Notes under the pieces: model-generated | The model's input: the letters and a program-made list of their open reading frames with translations, nothing else | Databases searched by the model: none | Told to the model about the DNA's origin: nothing | Program-made: the position numbers and the translations under genes | Shown: in pieces, positions 46,219 to 55,237 of the stretch | Layout: every line of letters starts with the position of its first letter | How positions within the stretch are numbered: the first letter of the stretch is position 1 | NCBI RefSeq assembly: GCF_009604425.1 | Contig: NZ_WEGI01000016.1 | Span: 62,001 to 126,000 of the forward strand | Direction: 5' to 3' | Length of the DNA stretch: 64,000 nt | DNA from: Nocardia aurantia | Lineage (GTDB): Bacteria; Actinomycetota; Actinomycetes; Mycobacteriales; Mycobacteriaceae

Positions 46219-47259
46219 TCAGCTGAGCTGCACCTGCGCGATCGCCCGGCCGAACAACTTCTTCCCGGCGGAGGTGGCGCCCATCAGGACGGTCGCGGTC
46301 CGGCGCTCCGGGTCCAGTGACTTGATCCTGCCGGTGAAGTCGACGGCGGTGGAGTCGAACGGGAACACCGGCACGAAACCCGCGAACCGCACGCTGTAGC
46401 TCTCGACGGCGGTCGGATCGCCGAGCCAGGCGGTCAGGAAATCCGCGCCCAGGCCCATCGTGAGCAGGCCGTGCGCCACGACCGTCGGCAGCCCGGCCAG
46501 TTCGGCGGCCCGGTCGCTGAAGTGGATCGGGTTGGTGTCGCCGGAGACGCCCGCGTAGTTCACCAGATCGCCGCGGGTGAGCCGGAAGCTCGCGCCGGGC
46601 AGTTCCGCGCCGACGGTGAGATCCTCGAACTTCGGCAGCGTGTGCACGGTCACCGCGCGGCGGCTGACCGCCAGATCCGGTGCGATGTGCGCGCGCTCGA
46701 GGGGGATCTCGGACAGGGTCGGTGTCGCGCACGGTGCGTCGGTGTCGCGCATCACGACATCCTCGACCAGCCGCACGATATCGGGATCGACCTGTTCGTC
46801 CAGCCGGACCACGATGGTCGCGAGACCGGTCTGCACGACCTCGCCGTGCTGATCCACCATGGTGGCGCGGACCGCGACGAAGTCGTTGCCCCGCACCCGC
46901 CGGATCGACTCGATCTCCGCCTCGAGGTCCACCCGGTCGCCGGCCAGCAGCGGCCGATGCAGTTCGAAGACCTGATCGGTCTGCAGGATCTGCGACAGGT
47001 CGTAGTGCGAGAGCACCGTATTGAGCAGGGCCTTGGTGGTGGTCATGCCGATCACCGACGAGAAAGTCGGCGGCGCGACCAGGGCGTCGTAGCCGAGCTT
47101 GCCGGCGTCGGTCTCGTAGTGGTGGGCGGGGTGACCGTTGCGCACCGCCCGCGCGAATTCCCGGACCTTCTCGCGTCCGATGTCGTAGTGATCGCTGACA
47201 CGGTAGTGCCGACCGGCCAATTCCGTGGCAACCGGTGCGTCGGACGCCGGCTCGGGCAT
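46219..47259 (-). CDS. Fused (3R)-hydroxyacyl-ACP dehydratase, HadA/HadB type (double hotdog)
   Basis: The protein has 346 residues; ATG 47259 is behind AGGAGCACAGG. The N-terminal half (about 15-170) is a MaoC-N/HadA-like hotdog (HYDIGREKVREFARAV, PPTFSSVIGM). The C-terminal half (about 195-345) is a hydratase hotdog with the catalytic Asp241 and His246 in GVSGDTNPIHFSD. In mycobacteria HadA and HadB are separate subunits that dehydrate hydroxyacyl-ACP in mycolic acid elongation; here both folds are in one chain. A role in long-chain or mycolic acid synthesis is an inference, since no FAS-II gene is adjacent. Confidence 0.9.
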   Translation of the reverse strand: MPEPASDAPVATELAGRHYRVSDHYDIGREKVREFARAVRNGHPAHHYETDAGKLGYDALVAPPTFSSVIGMTTTKALLNTVLSHYDLSQILQTDQVFELHRPLLAGDRVDLEAEIESIRRVRGNDFVAVRATMVDQHGEVVQTGLATIVVRLDEQVDPDIVRLVEDVVMRDTDAPCATPTLSEIPLERAHIAPDLAVSRRAVTVHTLPKFEDLTVGAELPGASFRLTRGDLVNYAGVSGDTNPIHFSDRAAELAGLPTVVAHGLLTMGLGADFLTAWLGDPTAVESYSVRFAGFVPVFPFDSTAVDFTGRIKSLDPERRTATVLMGATSAGKKLFGRAIAQVQLS

Positions 47260-47494
47260 GGTCCTGTGCTCCTGATTCCGATTCGCAAAATCTGACGCAA
47301 CCGCACGCCAGAATCCGGGCAATGCTACGGCGTCCGTGGGCTGGCTTCCAATTGTCTGTGATGGTTATCGCGGGACGCGGCGACAATGTCACAGGGACGC
47401 CGTAACACGCGCACGACACGCAGGGAATTGTCCCGAATGGACCCCGTGGGCGTGCCCCGCCGCGATGACCCGGATGGGTCATCGCGGCGCGTCG

Positions 47495-50400
47495 TCAGCG
47501 GGATGCCGGCGGGTCGCAGACCTTCCAGTTGCCGTCGACATGCTGCAGGTCGAAGGTGCGCGCCACCGGCTTGTCCGGTGTGGCGTCGGTGTAGACGCCG
47601 GCCTGGGCGACCGCCTTGTCCCCGGTGATCTGGACGGATTCCACGCTGGATATCTTCGGGATCTTCTTCTGATCGGCCGACAGCTTGTGCACGCCCTCGA
47701 ACTGGTCCGCCGCGATGTTCTGATAGAAGTCGTGCAGCGGCCCGCAGGTCGAGCCGCGCAGCCGGTCGAGATCGCCGTCGGACAGCGCAGTCGCGTACGT
47801 CCCGATCGCCTTGCGCACCTGGGCTTCCGGCGAATTGCTGGTCGCGTGCTGCACCACGCCGATGACCACGCCGAGCACGACCAGCACCGCGACCACCGCC
47901 GCGGCGCCGAGCAGCAGCGTGCGCCGCATCCCACCCGTCGCGCCGGTGGGGCCGGCGGCGGGCGGCACCTGCTGCGGCGATGCCATCGGCCGCGGCGGCA
48001 CCGTCTGTTTCGGCGGCACCACCTGCGGCGCCGCGACTGTGGGCTGCGCATCGGCCGGTGACGGCGCGATACCCGGCCGCGGCGGGGCGGCGTTCTGCGC
48101 GGGCGCCGACGGACCCTGCGGTCCCGCGTTCTTCGGTCCCGCGCCCGGACGCGGGGTCACCGGCGGCTTCCCGACCGGCGCGCCGGCGCCGGGCGACGAC
48201 ACGATCCGATCGGTCCCGGCCGCCGGGCCGGTGCGCAACTTCTCGGTGGCCCCCTGATCCGGCCGCTGCACCGGCAGCATCATGGTCTTGTCGTTGGACG
48301 GATCGGACACCTTCGGAATGGCGACCGTCTTCGGATCCTCGACCGGCGGCCGGTCCATCGAGGCCCGCACCGCATCGATGGCGGCGCGGGGGATCGCCAT
48401 CGTCTTCGCCTCGGACGCATCATCTTCCGGCGTCCCCGAACCGGACCGCGCGCCCGCGGCGTTCCCGGCCCCCTGCGATGCCGCGGGGCGATCCGTCCCG
48501 GGTGCCCCCGATTGCCCGGCCGCACCGGGTCGCTCCGGTCGAACACCGGCGCCGGAGCCCGACTTGCCCTGTCCCGGAGACGCATTCCCGAAGCGGACGG
48601 TCGCTTCTTCGCCGTCGTCCGCGGATCCCGGCCCTCCGGGCCGTTGCGGCCGGCCACCCGGAACACCTTGTCCGCGAGCCGAATTACCGAATCGTGCGGT
48701 CTCCTCGTCGCTGTCGCCGGTGGAACTCGAAATCCCGCCCGCCACACCGAAACCCGATGCCCCGCGCCCGCCGGAGCCGCTCGGCGCATCCGTCCGGCCG
48801 CCGCCCGAAGCGCCGCCACGTCCGCCGGCCGTTCCGGTAGAACCGCCGAATGCCTTGTCGCCCTGCGTATTCCCCGTTCGGTCCGGCGCCCGTCGCGAAT
48901 CGCCGGGTGTGCTCCCGGACCCAGCGGAACCGCCGGAACCACGAGCGGATTCCCCGAAACCTCGGGCGCCCTGCGTATCACCGGAACTACCCGGTCCCCG
49001 GTCGGCGCCCCCGGACGTAGTAGAGCTTGCACCGGCAGCCGCCGGCGAACCGCCGCCGGATCCCTCCGCCGGGCCACCGGGCCGGTCGGACGGCCTCCCC
49101 GCACGGCCGAATCCGCTCCCGGAATAGCCGGGCACGTTCCCCGGCCCACCCGGGGTCCTCGTACCGCCCGCCGTACCTGACCCACTCGGAGCGGTCGAAC
49201 CACCCGGCCCTCGGGTCGACCCGCGTGACGAACCACCAGGCCCGCCCGCGACATCCGGACCGCCTACCCCGCTGCCCGCGGACCCGGCTACCGCACCGGC
49301 GGAACGCCGGTCCGCGCCCCTCGCCGTATCGGCCGGGCCGCTCACCGAACCCCCCGCCCCGCGAGCGTCGCCGCGAGAACCGTCCTGCCCACCCACAGAG
49401 CGATTCGACCCGACATTCGGCGGATCGCCGGCAGAGCCACCCGGTCCACCCTGCGACCGGTTCGAATCGACACTTCGAGTGTCGCCGGCGGAGCTGCCCA
49501 GCCCACCCTGCGGCCGGTTCGAGTCGACGTTTCGAGTGTCGCCGGCGGAACTGCCCGGTCCGCCCTGCGGCCGGTTCGAGCCGACACTTCGAGTGTCTGC
49601 GGCGGAGCTTCCCGGTCCGCCCTGCGGCCGGTTCGAGTCGACGTTTCGAGTGTCTGCGGCGGAACTGCCCGGTCCACCCTGCGGCCGGTTCGAGTCGACG
49701 TTTCGAGTGTCGGCGGCAGAGCTGCCCGTTCCACCCTGCGGCCGGTTCGGGCCAGCGTTCCGGGTGCCGGTGGCAGAGCTGCCCGGCTCACCAGGAGACC
49801 GGTTCGTGCCGACGCTTCGAGGGTCATCGATCGAGCTGCCAGGAGACCGGCCAGAGCCGGCGCCTCGGGGGTCAGCGGCCGAACTGCCGGGCACGCCGGG
49901 GGAGCGATTCAGGTCGGCGCTACGAGGGTCATCGGCCGAGCCGCCCGGCTCAGCCTGCGACCGGCTCGATTGAACGCTTGGAGCGTCTCCGGCCGCACTG
50001 CTCGACGCGCCCGGACCGCGACTCGAGCCGGCGCTGTGAGGGTCATCGGCCGAGCCGCCCAGCCCACCCCGCGGCCGGCTCGAATGGAAGCTTCGAGCGT
50101 CGTCGGCCGCACTGCTCGACGCCGCCGGACCGCGGTTCGAGTCGGCGCCGCGAGGGCGATCGGCGGAGCTTCTCGATCCGCTCGGAGACCGAGGGTCGTT
50201 GACCGAGGTGCCCGGGGCCCGACTCGAGTCGGTGCTGCCGCCGGGTTCGCCTGCGGAGCTGTTCGAGCCGGCGTTCCGGGCGTCGCCGTAGTTGCCGGAT
50301 GCGCTCGACGGCCGGCCCGCGCCACGCTGGTCCTCAGCGGGACTGCCGAACATGTTCACGGAGTCGGACGCGTCCCCGATGTTGCGCGGGGCGTCCCCGA

Positions 50401-51445
50401 TGCCGCGACTGTCGTCGGCGGGACGGCCGAACATACTCACGGAACTGCCGGACGCGTCCGCGGGCCGGCCGGGGGCATACCCGGTGCCACGACGGTCGTC
50501 CTCGGCCGGTCGGCCGAACATGTTCACGCTGCCGGATTCGTCACCCTGACGTCCGTACGAGGCAGCACCGCCGCTCGCCGATCCGCGCGGAGAACTGTCG
50601 GTGCCCGAACCTTCGGTCGCCCCACCGGGACGAGCGGGATTTCCACTACCCGCACCGTCGGCCGGGCGCCCGGATGCCGCCGACGCACCACGGACCCCCT
50701 CGCCGCGCCGATCCGCCGCCGATCCGTCCGGCGTCGCGGACGACCCGCTACGGCCCGCACCCGATGCCGGTCCGCCGGAGGCAACCGGAGAGCCGGATCG
50801 GCTCGGTGCGTCGGCGTCCGGGCGGCCGTAGGCGCCGCTCGCACCGCCGGCTGTGCCGAGATCGCCGCCGGTGCGCCCGGTCCCTGCCGCGCCGCCGGAT
50901 GCGGAACCGGACACGGCCGTGCCGCCGGATGCCGATCCACCCGAGGCCTTCGATGTGCTACCCGAGCCGCTCCCGGACCCGCCCGGAGACCGCGAGCTGT
51001 CGTCCGAGCGCCCGAACATGTCGACATCACCGCTGGGCCGCCGGGCCGCCTCGGCGCCGCGAGACGAGCCCGAGTTCGCCGATCCCGCACCGCTGTCCGG
51101 CCGGTCCGAGCCGGTTCCGGTGCCGCCCCGCTCGGCCGGACCCTCGGACCGACCGGCCGCGGGTTTCGCCGACGCGGTCGGTACCGGTCTGGTCACCTCG
51201 GTGCCGGAGGGATCCTCGGCCGGTTTCCCGGGCTTGGCCGCGGCCGGGGACCGGCGGAACACCTGGGTCCGCGCGGAGGGGGAAGCCAGTGGTTCGGTGG
51301 GTGCGCTCGGGCCCGGCGCGCGGGCGATGCGCTGGGTCTGCGCCGTTTCGGCCGCGTCCCCGGAGCCGGATGTCGGGGTGCCGGAAGGACGCTGCTCGGC
51401 ACCCGAACCCGGTCGCGGCTTCTGGTCGTCGTTCAGGTCGGACAC
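47495..51445 (-). CDS. Very large disordered single-pass membrane protein with several repeat families
   Basis: The protein has 1316 residues from GTG 51445, behind GAGGGG. Residues 1-1170 are predicted cytoplasmic and lack globular character, being rich in Gly, Ser, Pro, Asp and Arg. Repeats in order are four MFGRPAxDxRG-type units, about 15 units of 19 residues (NRPQGGPGSSAADTRNVDS type), two (V/A)RFGNxxxGQG units, and three K-T-(M/V)-(A/M)-(I/L)-P units that look like phosphorylatable threonines. One membrane helix (about 1172-1195) leads to a 115-residue external domain with two cysteines (STCGPLHDFYQNIAADQF; VDGNWKVCDPP). That domain resembles DUF4878-like lumazine/Rv0361-type external domains by position. 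Function unknown. Confidence 0.82.
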   Translation of the reverse strand: MSDLNDDQKPRPGSGAEQRPSGTPTSGSGDAAETAQTQRIARAPGPSAPTEPLASPSARTQVFRRSPAAAKPGKPAEDPSGTEVTRPVPTASAKPAAGRSEGPAERGGTGTGSDRPDSGAGSANSGSSRGAEAARRPSGDVDMFGRSDDSSRSPGGSGSGSGSTSKASGGSASGGTAVSGSASGGAAGTGRTGGDLGTAGGASGAYGRPDADAPSRSGSPVASGGPASGAGRSGSSATPDGSAADRRGEGVRGASAASGRPADGAGSGNPARPGGATEGSGTDSSPRGSASGGAASYGRQGDESGSVNMFGRPAEDDRRGTGYAPGRPADASGSSVSMFGRPADDSRGIGDAPRNIGDASDSVNMFGSPAEDQRGAGRPSSASGNYGDARNAGSNSSAGEPGGSTDSSRAPGTSVNDPRSPSGSRSSADRPRGADSNRGPAASSSAADDARSFHSSRPRGGLGGSADDPHSAGSSRGPGASSSAAGDAPSVQSSRSQAEPGGSADDPRSADLNRSPGVPGSSAADPRGAGSGRSPGSSIDDPRSVGTNRSPGEPGSSATGTRNAGPNRPQGGTGSSAADTRNVDSNRPQGGPGSSAADTRNVDSNRPQGGPGSSAADTRSVGSNRPQGGPGSSAGDTRNVDSNRPQGGLGSSAGDTRSVDSNRSQGGPGGSAGDPPNVGSNRSVGGQDGSRGDARGAGGSVSGPADTARGADRRSAGAVAGSAGSGVGGPDVAGGPGGSSRGSTRGPGGSTAPSGSGTAGGTRTPGGPGNVPGYSGSGFGRAGRPSDRPGGPAEGSGGGSPAAAGASSTTSGGADRGPGSSGDTQGARGFGESARGSGGSAGSGSTPGDSRRAPDRTGNTQGDKAFGGSTGTAGGRGGASGGGRTDAPSGSGGRGASGFGVAGGISSSTGDSDEETARFGNSARGQGVPGGRPQRPGGPGSADDGEEATVRFGNASPGQGKSGSGAGVRPERPGAAGQSGAPGTDRPAASQGAGNAAGARSGSGTPEDDASEAKTMAIPRAAIDAVRASMDRPPVEDPKTVAIPKVSDPSNDKTMMLPVQRPDQGATEKLRTGPAAGTDRIVSSPGAGAPVGKPPVTPRPGAGPKNAGPQGPSAPAQNAAPPRPGIAPSPADAQPTVAAPQVVPPKQTVPPRPMASPQQVPPAAGPTGATGGMRRTLLLGAAAVVAVLVVLGVVIGVVQHATSNSPEAQVRKAIGTYATALSDGDLDRLRGSTCGPLHDFYQNIAADQFEGVHKLSADQKKIPKISSVESVQITGDKAVAQAGVYTDATPDKPVARTFDLQHVDGNWKVCDPPASR
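49430..50200 (-). repeat. 57-bp coding repeats in the large membrane protein
   Basis: About a dozen 57-bp units encode NRPQGGPGSSAADTRNVDS and variants. The copies between 49440 and 49790 are nearly identical in DNA (gcggccggttcgagtcgacg core); those toward 50200 are more diverged and show insertions. Confidence 0.88.
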
Positions 51446-51544
51446 TCGCTACCCCTCGCTCGGAATCGGCGGTCAATCGTTCTACAGGGATGTACCGTCG
51501 GTCAGCCTAACGAGCAATTCGGGCGCCGGTGCACAATGAAGCGC

Positions 51545-51988
51545 ATGACCTCGTTCGGTGATCTGCTCGGACCCCAACCGGTACTACTGCCCGAAATCTC
51601 CGATGCGGAGGACGCGCTGCTCGGCAAACAGGATCCGGTGCAGGTCGCGGCCGCTCATCCGGCCGCCTCCGTGGCCTGGGCGCAGCTGGCCGAGGACGCG
51701 CTGGACCGGGCCGACGCGGCCGGGCCGGAGGTCGGCCTGGACACCGTCGCCGCTTACGCGTTCGCGCGGACCGGCTACCACCGCGGCCTGGACCTGCTGC
51801 GCCGCAACGGCTGGAAGGGTTTCGGCCCGGTGCCGTGGAGCCATGAGCCCAACCGCGGCTTCCTGCGCAGCGTCGGCGCGCTGGCCAAGGCCGCCCGCGC
51901 GATCGGCGAGACGGAGGAGTATGCGCGCTGCCTCGACCTGCTCGAGGACTGCGATCCGCGCGCCGCCGCCGAACTCGGCCTGAGCTGA
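51545..51988 (+). CDS. DUF3151 protein (Rv0360c family)
   Basis: The protein has 147 residues from ATG 51545 (MTSFGDLLGPQPVLLP); an ATG at 51536 would add three residues. It is a conserved small cytosolic actinobacterial protein, rich in alanine, with the blocks AAYAFARTGYHRGLDLLRRNGWKG (in part) and GFLRSVGALAKAARAIGE. It has a short helical repeat look. Function is unknown. The divergent neighbour on the left is the large membrane protein, 99 bp away. Confidence 0.88.
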   Translation: MTSFGDLLGPQPVLLPEISDAEDALLGKQDPVQVAAAHPAASVAWAQLAEDALDRADAAGPEVGLDTVAAYAFARTGYHRGLDLLRRNGWKGFGPVPWSHEPNRGFLRSVGALAKAARAIGETEEYARCLDLLEDCDPRAAAELGLS

Positions 51989-52007
51989 CGGCCGGTACCA
52001 GCGGCAA

Positions 52008-53153
52008 TTGACCAACGGGAACTCACTCGACGCTGTCCGCGACACGAGCCGGCAGCGCCTGAACAACGGCTGGCTGCGGCTGCGCCGGTCCGCGCTGCCG
52101 ATCCTGCAGTGCGCGGTCGGCGCGGCGCTGTCCTGGTTCATCGCGCATCGGGTGATCGGCCACCCGCAGCCGTTCTTCGCGCCGACCGCCGCGGTCGTCT
52201 CGATCGGGGTGTCGTTCGGCGCGCGGCTGCGCCGTTCGGTGGAGCTGGTGGCGGGCGTCACGGTCGGGATCGGTATCGGAGACTTCTTCATCTCCCGGGT
52301 CGGCACCGGACCGTGGCAGATCGCGCTGGTGGTGGCGGTGGCCATGTCGATCGCGATCTTCCTCGACGGCGGCGCGATCATCCCGATGCAGGCGGCCGGT
52401 TCGGCCGTGCTGGTGGCGACGCTGATGCCGCCGCACACCGGCGGCAGCGCCCTGCGCATGATCGACGCCCTGATCGGTGGCCTGGTCGGGGTGGTCGTGG
52501 TGGCGGTCATCCCGTTGCATCCGGTGCGCCGGGCCCGCAGACAGGCCGCGGACATCCTGGGCGTGATGAGCGCCGCGTTGATCCGCTGCGCCGACGGCCT
52601 GCACGAACAGGATCCGGAGAAGATCCGCGCCGCCCTCGATTCGGTGCGCGGCACCCAGCCGCAGATCGACAGCCTGCGCAGCATCCTGGAGGGCGGCCGC
52701 GAGCTGAGCCGGGTATCCCCGCTGTACTGGAACGCGCGTTCCCGGCTGGACGCGCTGCGGGCGACCGCCGACCCGCTCGACAACGCCGTCCGCAACACCC
52801 GAGTGCTGTTGCGCCGCGCGCTCAGCCTGGTGCTGGACGACGAGATCCTCAACCCCCGCCTGGTCGACGAGGTGGAGCAGCTCGGCGCCGCCACCGACGT
52901 GGTGCGCCGCTACATGCTGGTGGGCCCGCGCGAGCAGCCGGACGCCGCAGAGACCACCCGGATCCTGCGCCGGGTGGCGAAGGGCGCCACCAAGGATCTG
53001 ATCGAGGACGCCGGCCTGTCCGCGCACGTGGTGTTCGCCCAGGTTCGGTCGGTCGTGGTGGATCTGATGCAGGTCTGCGGGGTGCGCCGGCTGTCGGCGC
53101 TCGCACTGCTGCCGCCGACGGTGACCCGTCCGTACGTGGATCCGGTCGACTGA
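52008..53153 (+). CDS. FUSC-family / aromatic acid exporter-like membrane protein
   Basis: The protein has 381 residues from TTG 52008. Residues 28-175 have five to six short hydrophobic helices (LPILQCAVGAALSWFIAHRV, in part; FFAPTAAVVSIGVSFGARLRRS; MIDALIGGLVGVVVVAVIPLHP). A long soluble helical domain follows. The PxxAxxS-like FFAPTAAVVS block is typical of FUSC proteins. Members are proposed efflux or envelope proteins. It lies 19 bp after DUF3151, probably in the same transcript. Confidence 0.85.
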   Translation: MTNGNSLDAVRDTSRQRLNNGWLRLRRSALPILQCAVGAALSWFIAHRVIGHPQPFFAPTAAVVSIGVSFGARLRRSVELVAGVTVGIGIGDFFISRVGTGPWQIALVVAVAMSIAIFLDGGAIIPMQAAGSAVLVATLMPPHTGGSALRMIDALIGGLVGVVVVAVIPLHPVRRARRQAADILGVMSAALIRCADGLHEQDPEKIRAALDSVRGTQPQIDSLRSILEGGRELSRVSPLYWNARSRLDALRATADPLDNAVRNTRVLLRRALSLVLDDEILNPRLVDEVEQLGAATDVVRRYMLVGPREQPDAAETTRILRRVAKGATKDLIEDAGLSAHVVFAQVRSVVVDLMQVCGVRRLSALALLPPTVTRPYVDPVD

Positions 53154-53415
53154 TTTCGGCCGTTTTCGAGTAGTGCGCTACTCGTGTCGGCGGCGTTCCG
53201 GCCCCATACCGTTCATGGTGTGACCGCGTGCACGAGGGGTGGCGCGGTCACAGAGTTCGCACCGGTGGTGGATCGCCAGGTCGGCCGGAGGCGCGAAACC
53301 GCTGGCGCCGGGCCGCCACGCCACGGGAGGGGCAGGCCGGACCGGAGCCGTGGTTCGCAGGGTGTGGCGGCGGGCACCGGTCCGGCGGCCACCCCGGCGC
53401 GAACAGCCGCTCGGC

Positions 53416-54198
53416 TCACCGCCAGAAGCGGACCAGGTAGTCGCCGTAGGCCGCCCACAGCGACGGTACCCCGGACAGCTCGAACAGGTGGTCCACGATG
53501 CCGAAGAACACCGAGTTCAGCTGCGGAATCCACAGGATCGCGAGCAACAGCAGCAATCCGTACGGCTTGATCTGATCCAGCGAGCGCCGGGTCTGATAGC
53601 TCAGCGACGGCTCGAGGATCCCGTACCCGTCGGTGCCCGGCACCGGCAGCAGGTTCAGCAGGGTGGCCGTCACCTGCAGGAAGGCCAGGAAACTGAGCCC
53701 GAACCAGAAGGCGGCATGGCTGTGTGTGGATCCGAACAGCCGCACGATCACCAGCAGCACCACCGCCAGCGCCGCGTTGGAGGCCGGGCCGGCCGCGCTG
53801 ATCATCCGTTTGGTGCGGTCGGAGAAGCTGCCGGACTGCAGGTAGACCGCGCCGCCGGGCAGCGCGAACCCGCCGAGCGCGATGAACAGGATGGGCAGCC
53901 CGATCGACAGCAGCGGATGGCTGTAGCGCAGCGGGTTGAGCGTCAGGTACCCGCGCATCTCCACCTCGCGGTCGCCGGCCCGCCAGGCGGTGTAGGCATG
54001 CCCGAACTCGTGCAGACACACGCTCACGATCCAGCCGAACACCACGAACACGAACACGCCGAGTTTGGCCAGGTTGGACGTGAGGTCGGCGTTCCACGCG
54101 ACCACGCCGCCGGCGGCGGTCAGCGCCACCAGCAGCAGGAAGATCGGACTGGGCCGCACCGCGCCGGTGGCGCGTCTGGCCCCGAAGGTACTGCTCAC
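53416..54198 (-). CDS. Site-2 protease family zinc metalloprotease (Rv0359 family)
   Basis: The protein has 260 residues. It is an intramembrane protease of the M50 family with HEFGH at residues 63-67 inside a membrane helix and the third zinc ligand Asp190 in LNLLPVPGTDG. About six membrane helices are visible. Two zinc-binding motifs are intact, so it should be active. Substrates are unknown. It lies 62 bp downstream of the Rv0358-like gene in the same direction, as in mycobacteria. Confidence 0.92.
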   Translation of the reverse strand: MSSTFGARRATGAVRPSPIFLLLVALTAAGGVVAWNADLTSNLAKLGVFVFVVFGWIVSVCLHEFGHAYTAWRAGDREVEMRGYLTLNPLRYSHPLLSIGLPILFIALGGFALPGGAVYLQSGSFSDRTKRMISAAGPASNAALAVVLLVIVRLFGSTHSHAAFWFGLSFLAFLQVTATLLNLLPVPGTDGYGILEPSLSYQTRRSLDQIKPYGLLLLLAILWIPQLNSVFFGIVDHLFELSGVPSLWAAYGDYLVRFWR

Positions 54199-54220
54199 GT
54201 GCTCGGACCCCCTCTGTACA

Positions 54221-54273
54221 TCATCGAACCGGCAGGCTCATCGAACCGGCGGCCACCGCGTCATCGAACCAGC
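54221..54273. repeat. Triple 13-bp direct repeat between two genes
   Basis: tcatcgaaccggc occurs at 54221-54233, at 54238-54250 and (one mismatch) at 54261-54273, spaced 17 and 23 bases. The third copy contains the stop codon of the Rv0358-like gene. The duplications are probably slippage products. Confidence 0.85.
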
Positions 54274-54923
54274 AGCCACGGCTCATTGTGCCGGTAGAAC
54301 ACCGAGCGTGGCACGGTGCGTTCGGCGACGATGCCGTCGCGGACCACCAGCGCACCGGGGGTGCCCAACTGCACCGCGCGCCCGGCGATCCAGCGCCGCT
54401 TGCGGAATCCGCGCTGCACCGCGGCGCGCACGCCGGGGAGTTCGAGGGTGGGCGAGATGTGCAGTGCCGCGACCTTGCCGGTGAACAACCGGACGTCGTC
54501 GACGTAGGCCTCGCCGGTCAGCTTGGCGCCGCCGGCCCCGGTCACGGCGGCCCGGCCGACCAGCACCGTGCCGGTGTCGTCGCGGATCAGCGGGGTCGGC
54601 GCGGCCTTGCCCTCCACCGCGCGCTTGGCTGCGGCGGATCCGGTGCCGGTCTCGTACGCGCGGGAGCCGTAGGTGCGATCCACCGGCACGTAGCCGATCT
54701 CCACGCTGAGTCGTTCCAGCCGCAGCAGGTGCGTGAGCACGGCGGCCAGTCCGGCGTCCTCACCGAGCACGATCAACCGGGGCTGACTGCCGTCCGCGCC
54801 CAGGATGGGCAGCAGTTCGTCGAGATCGGAGGTGTCCGGGATCGCGGAGGTCTGCGTGATCGGCAGCGGCGCGAGCGTGATCGGCACCGGCGCCCCGTTG
54901 CAGCGGAGAACGTGAGTACTCAC
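54261..54923 (-). CDS. Conserved actinobacterial protein, Rv0358 family
   Basis: The protein has 220 residues. It has no signal or membrane segment. Blocks include LIVLGEDAGLAAVLTHLLRLERLSVEIGYVP (in part), FRKRRWIAGRAVQLGTPGALVVRDG (in part) and a C-terminal RSVFYRHNEPWLLVR. The N-terminal pattern (LGEDAGLAAVLTHLLR) resembles a diacylglycerol-kinase-like nucleotide loop, but I cannot confirm this. It is upstream of the site-2 protease and divergent from purA, a conserved arrangement in mycobacteria. Confidence 0.8.
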   Translation of the reverse strand: MSTHVLRCNGAPVPITLAPLPITQTSAIPDTSDLDELLPILGADGSQPRLIVLGEDAGLAAVLTHLLRLERLSVEIGYVPVDRTYGSRAYETGTGSAAAKRAVEGKAAPTPLIRDDTGTVLVGRAAVTGAGGAKLTGEAYVDDVRLFTGKVAALHISPTLELPGVRAAVQRGFRKRRWIAGRAVQLGTPGALVVRDGIVAERTVPRSVFYRHNEPWLLVR

Positions 54924-55237
54924 CAGCGATACATCCCCTCGCCGACCGGCACCCCGCCGTCCATCCCCAACGGACCTGACAACACCATCGCCCTCGCTGC
55001 GCCGGGCGGACCCCGAGCAGTCCGCCGTTCGCAGTCACCATAGCCGCGACGTCCCGGATTCGCTGGTGTGAAACGACGAGCCGGGGTTGTGTCCTTTCGG
55101 CCCGACGAGGGAGCTGTGCGGTGCACGAACGGGCCGGTTTCGGCCATCCATTAGACTGTCCACCCGGCCACCGCCTCGGAAACGGCAGGTAGCTGCAGCA
55201 TCCGCGATGTTGCGCGTCTAACCGTAGGAGACTCCAC
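54924..55237. other. Divergent intergenic region before purA
   Basis: A 314-bp region between the Rv0358-like gene and purA. It should hold both promoters. A TTAGACTGT sequence lies near 55150, but I see no clear operator or riboswitch. Confidence 0.5.

Noticed and set aside
49430..50200. Regular direct repeats that could suggest a CRISPR array
   Set aside because: Repeat unit and spacing stay in frame (57 bp) with no unique spacers; they encode protein repeats.
49027..51510. Plus-strand frames with repeated Pro/Arg units
   Set aside because: They mirror the 57-bp coding repeats of the large minus-strand membrane protein.
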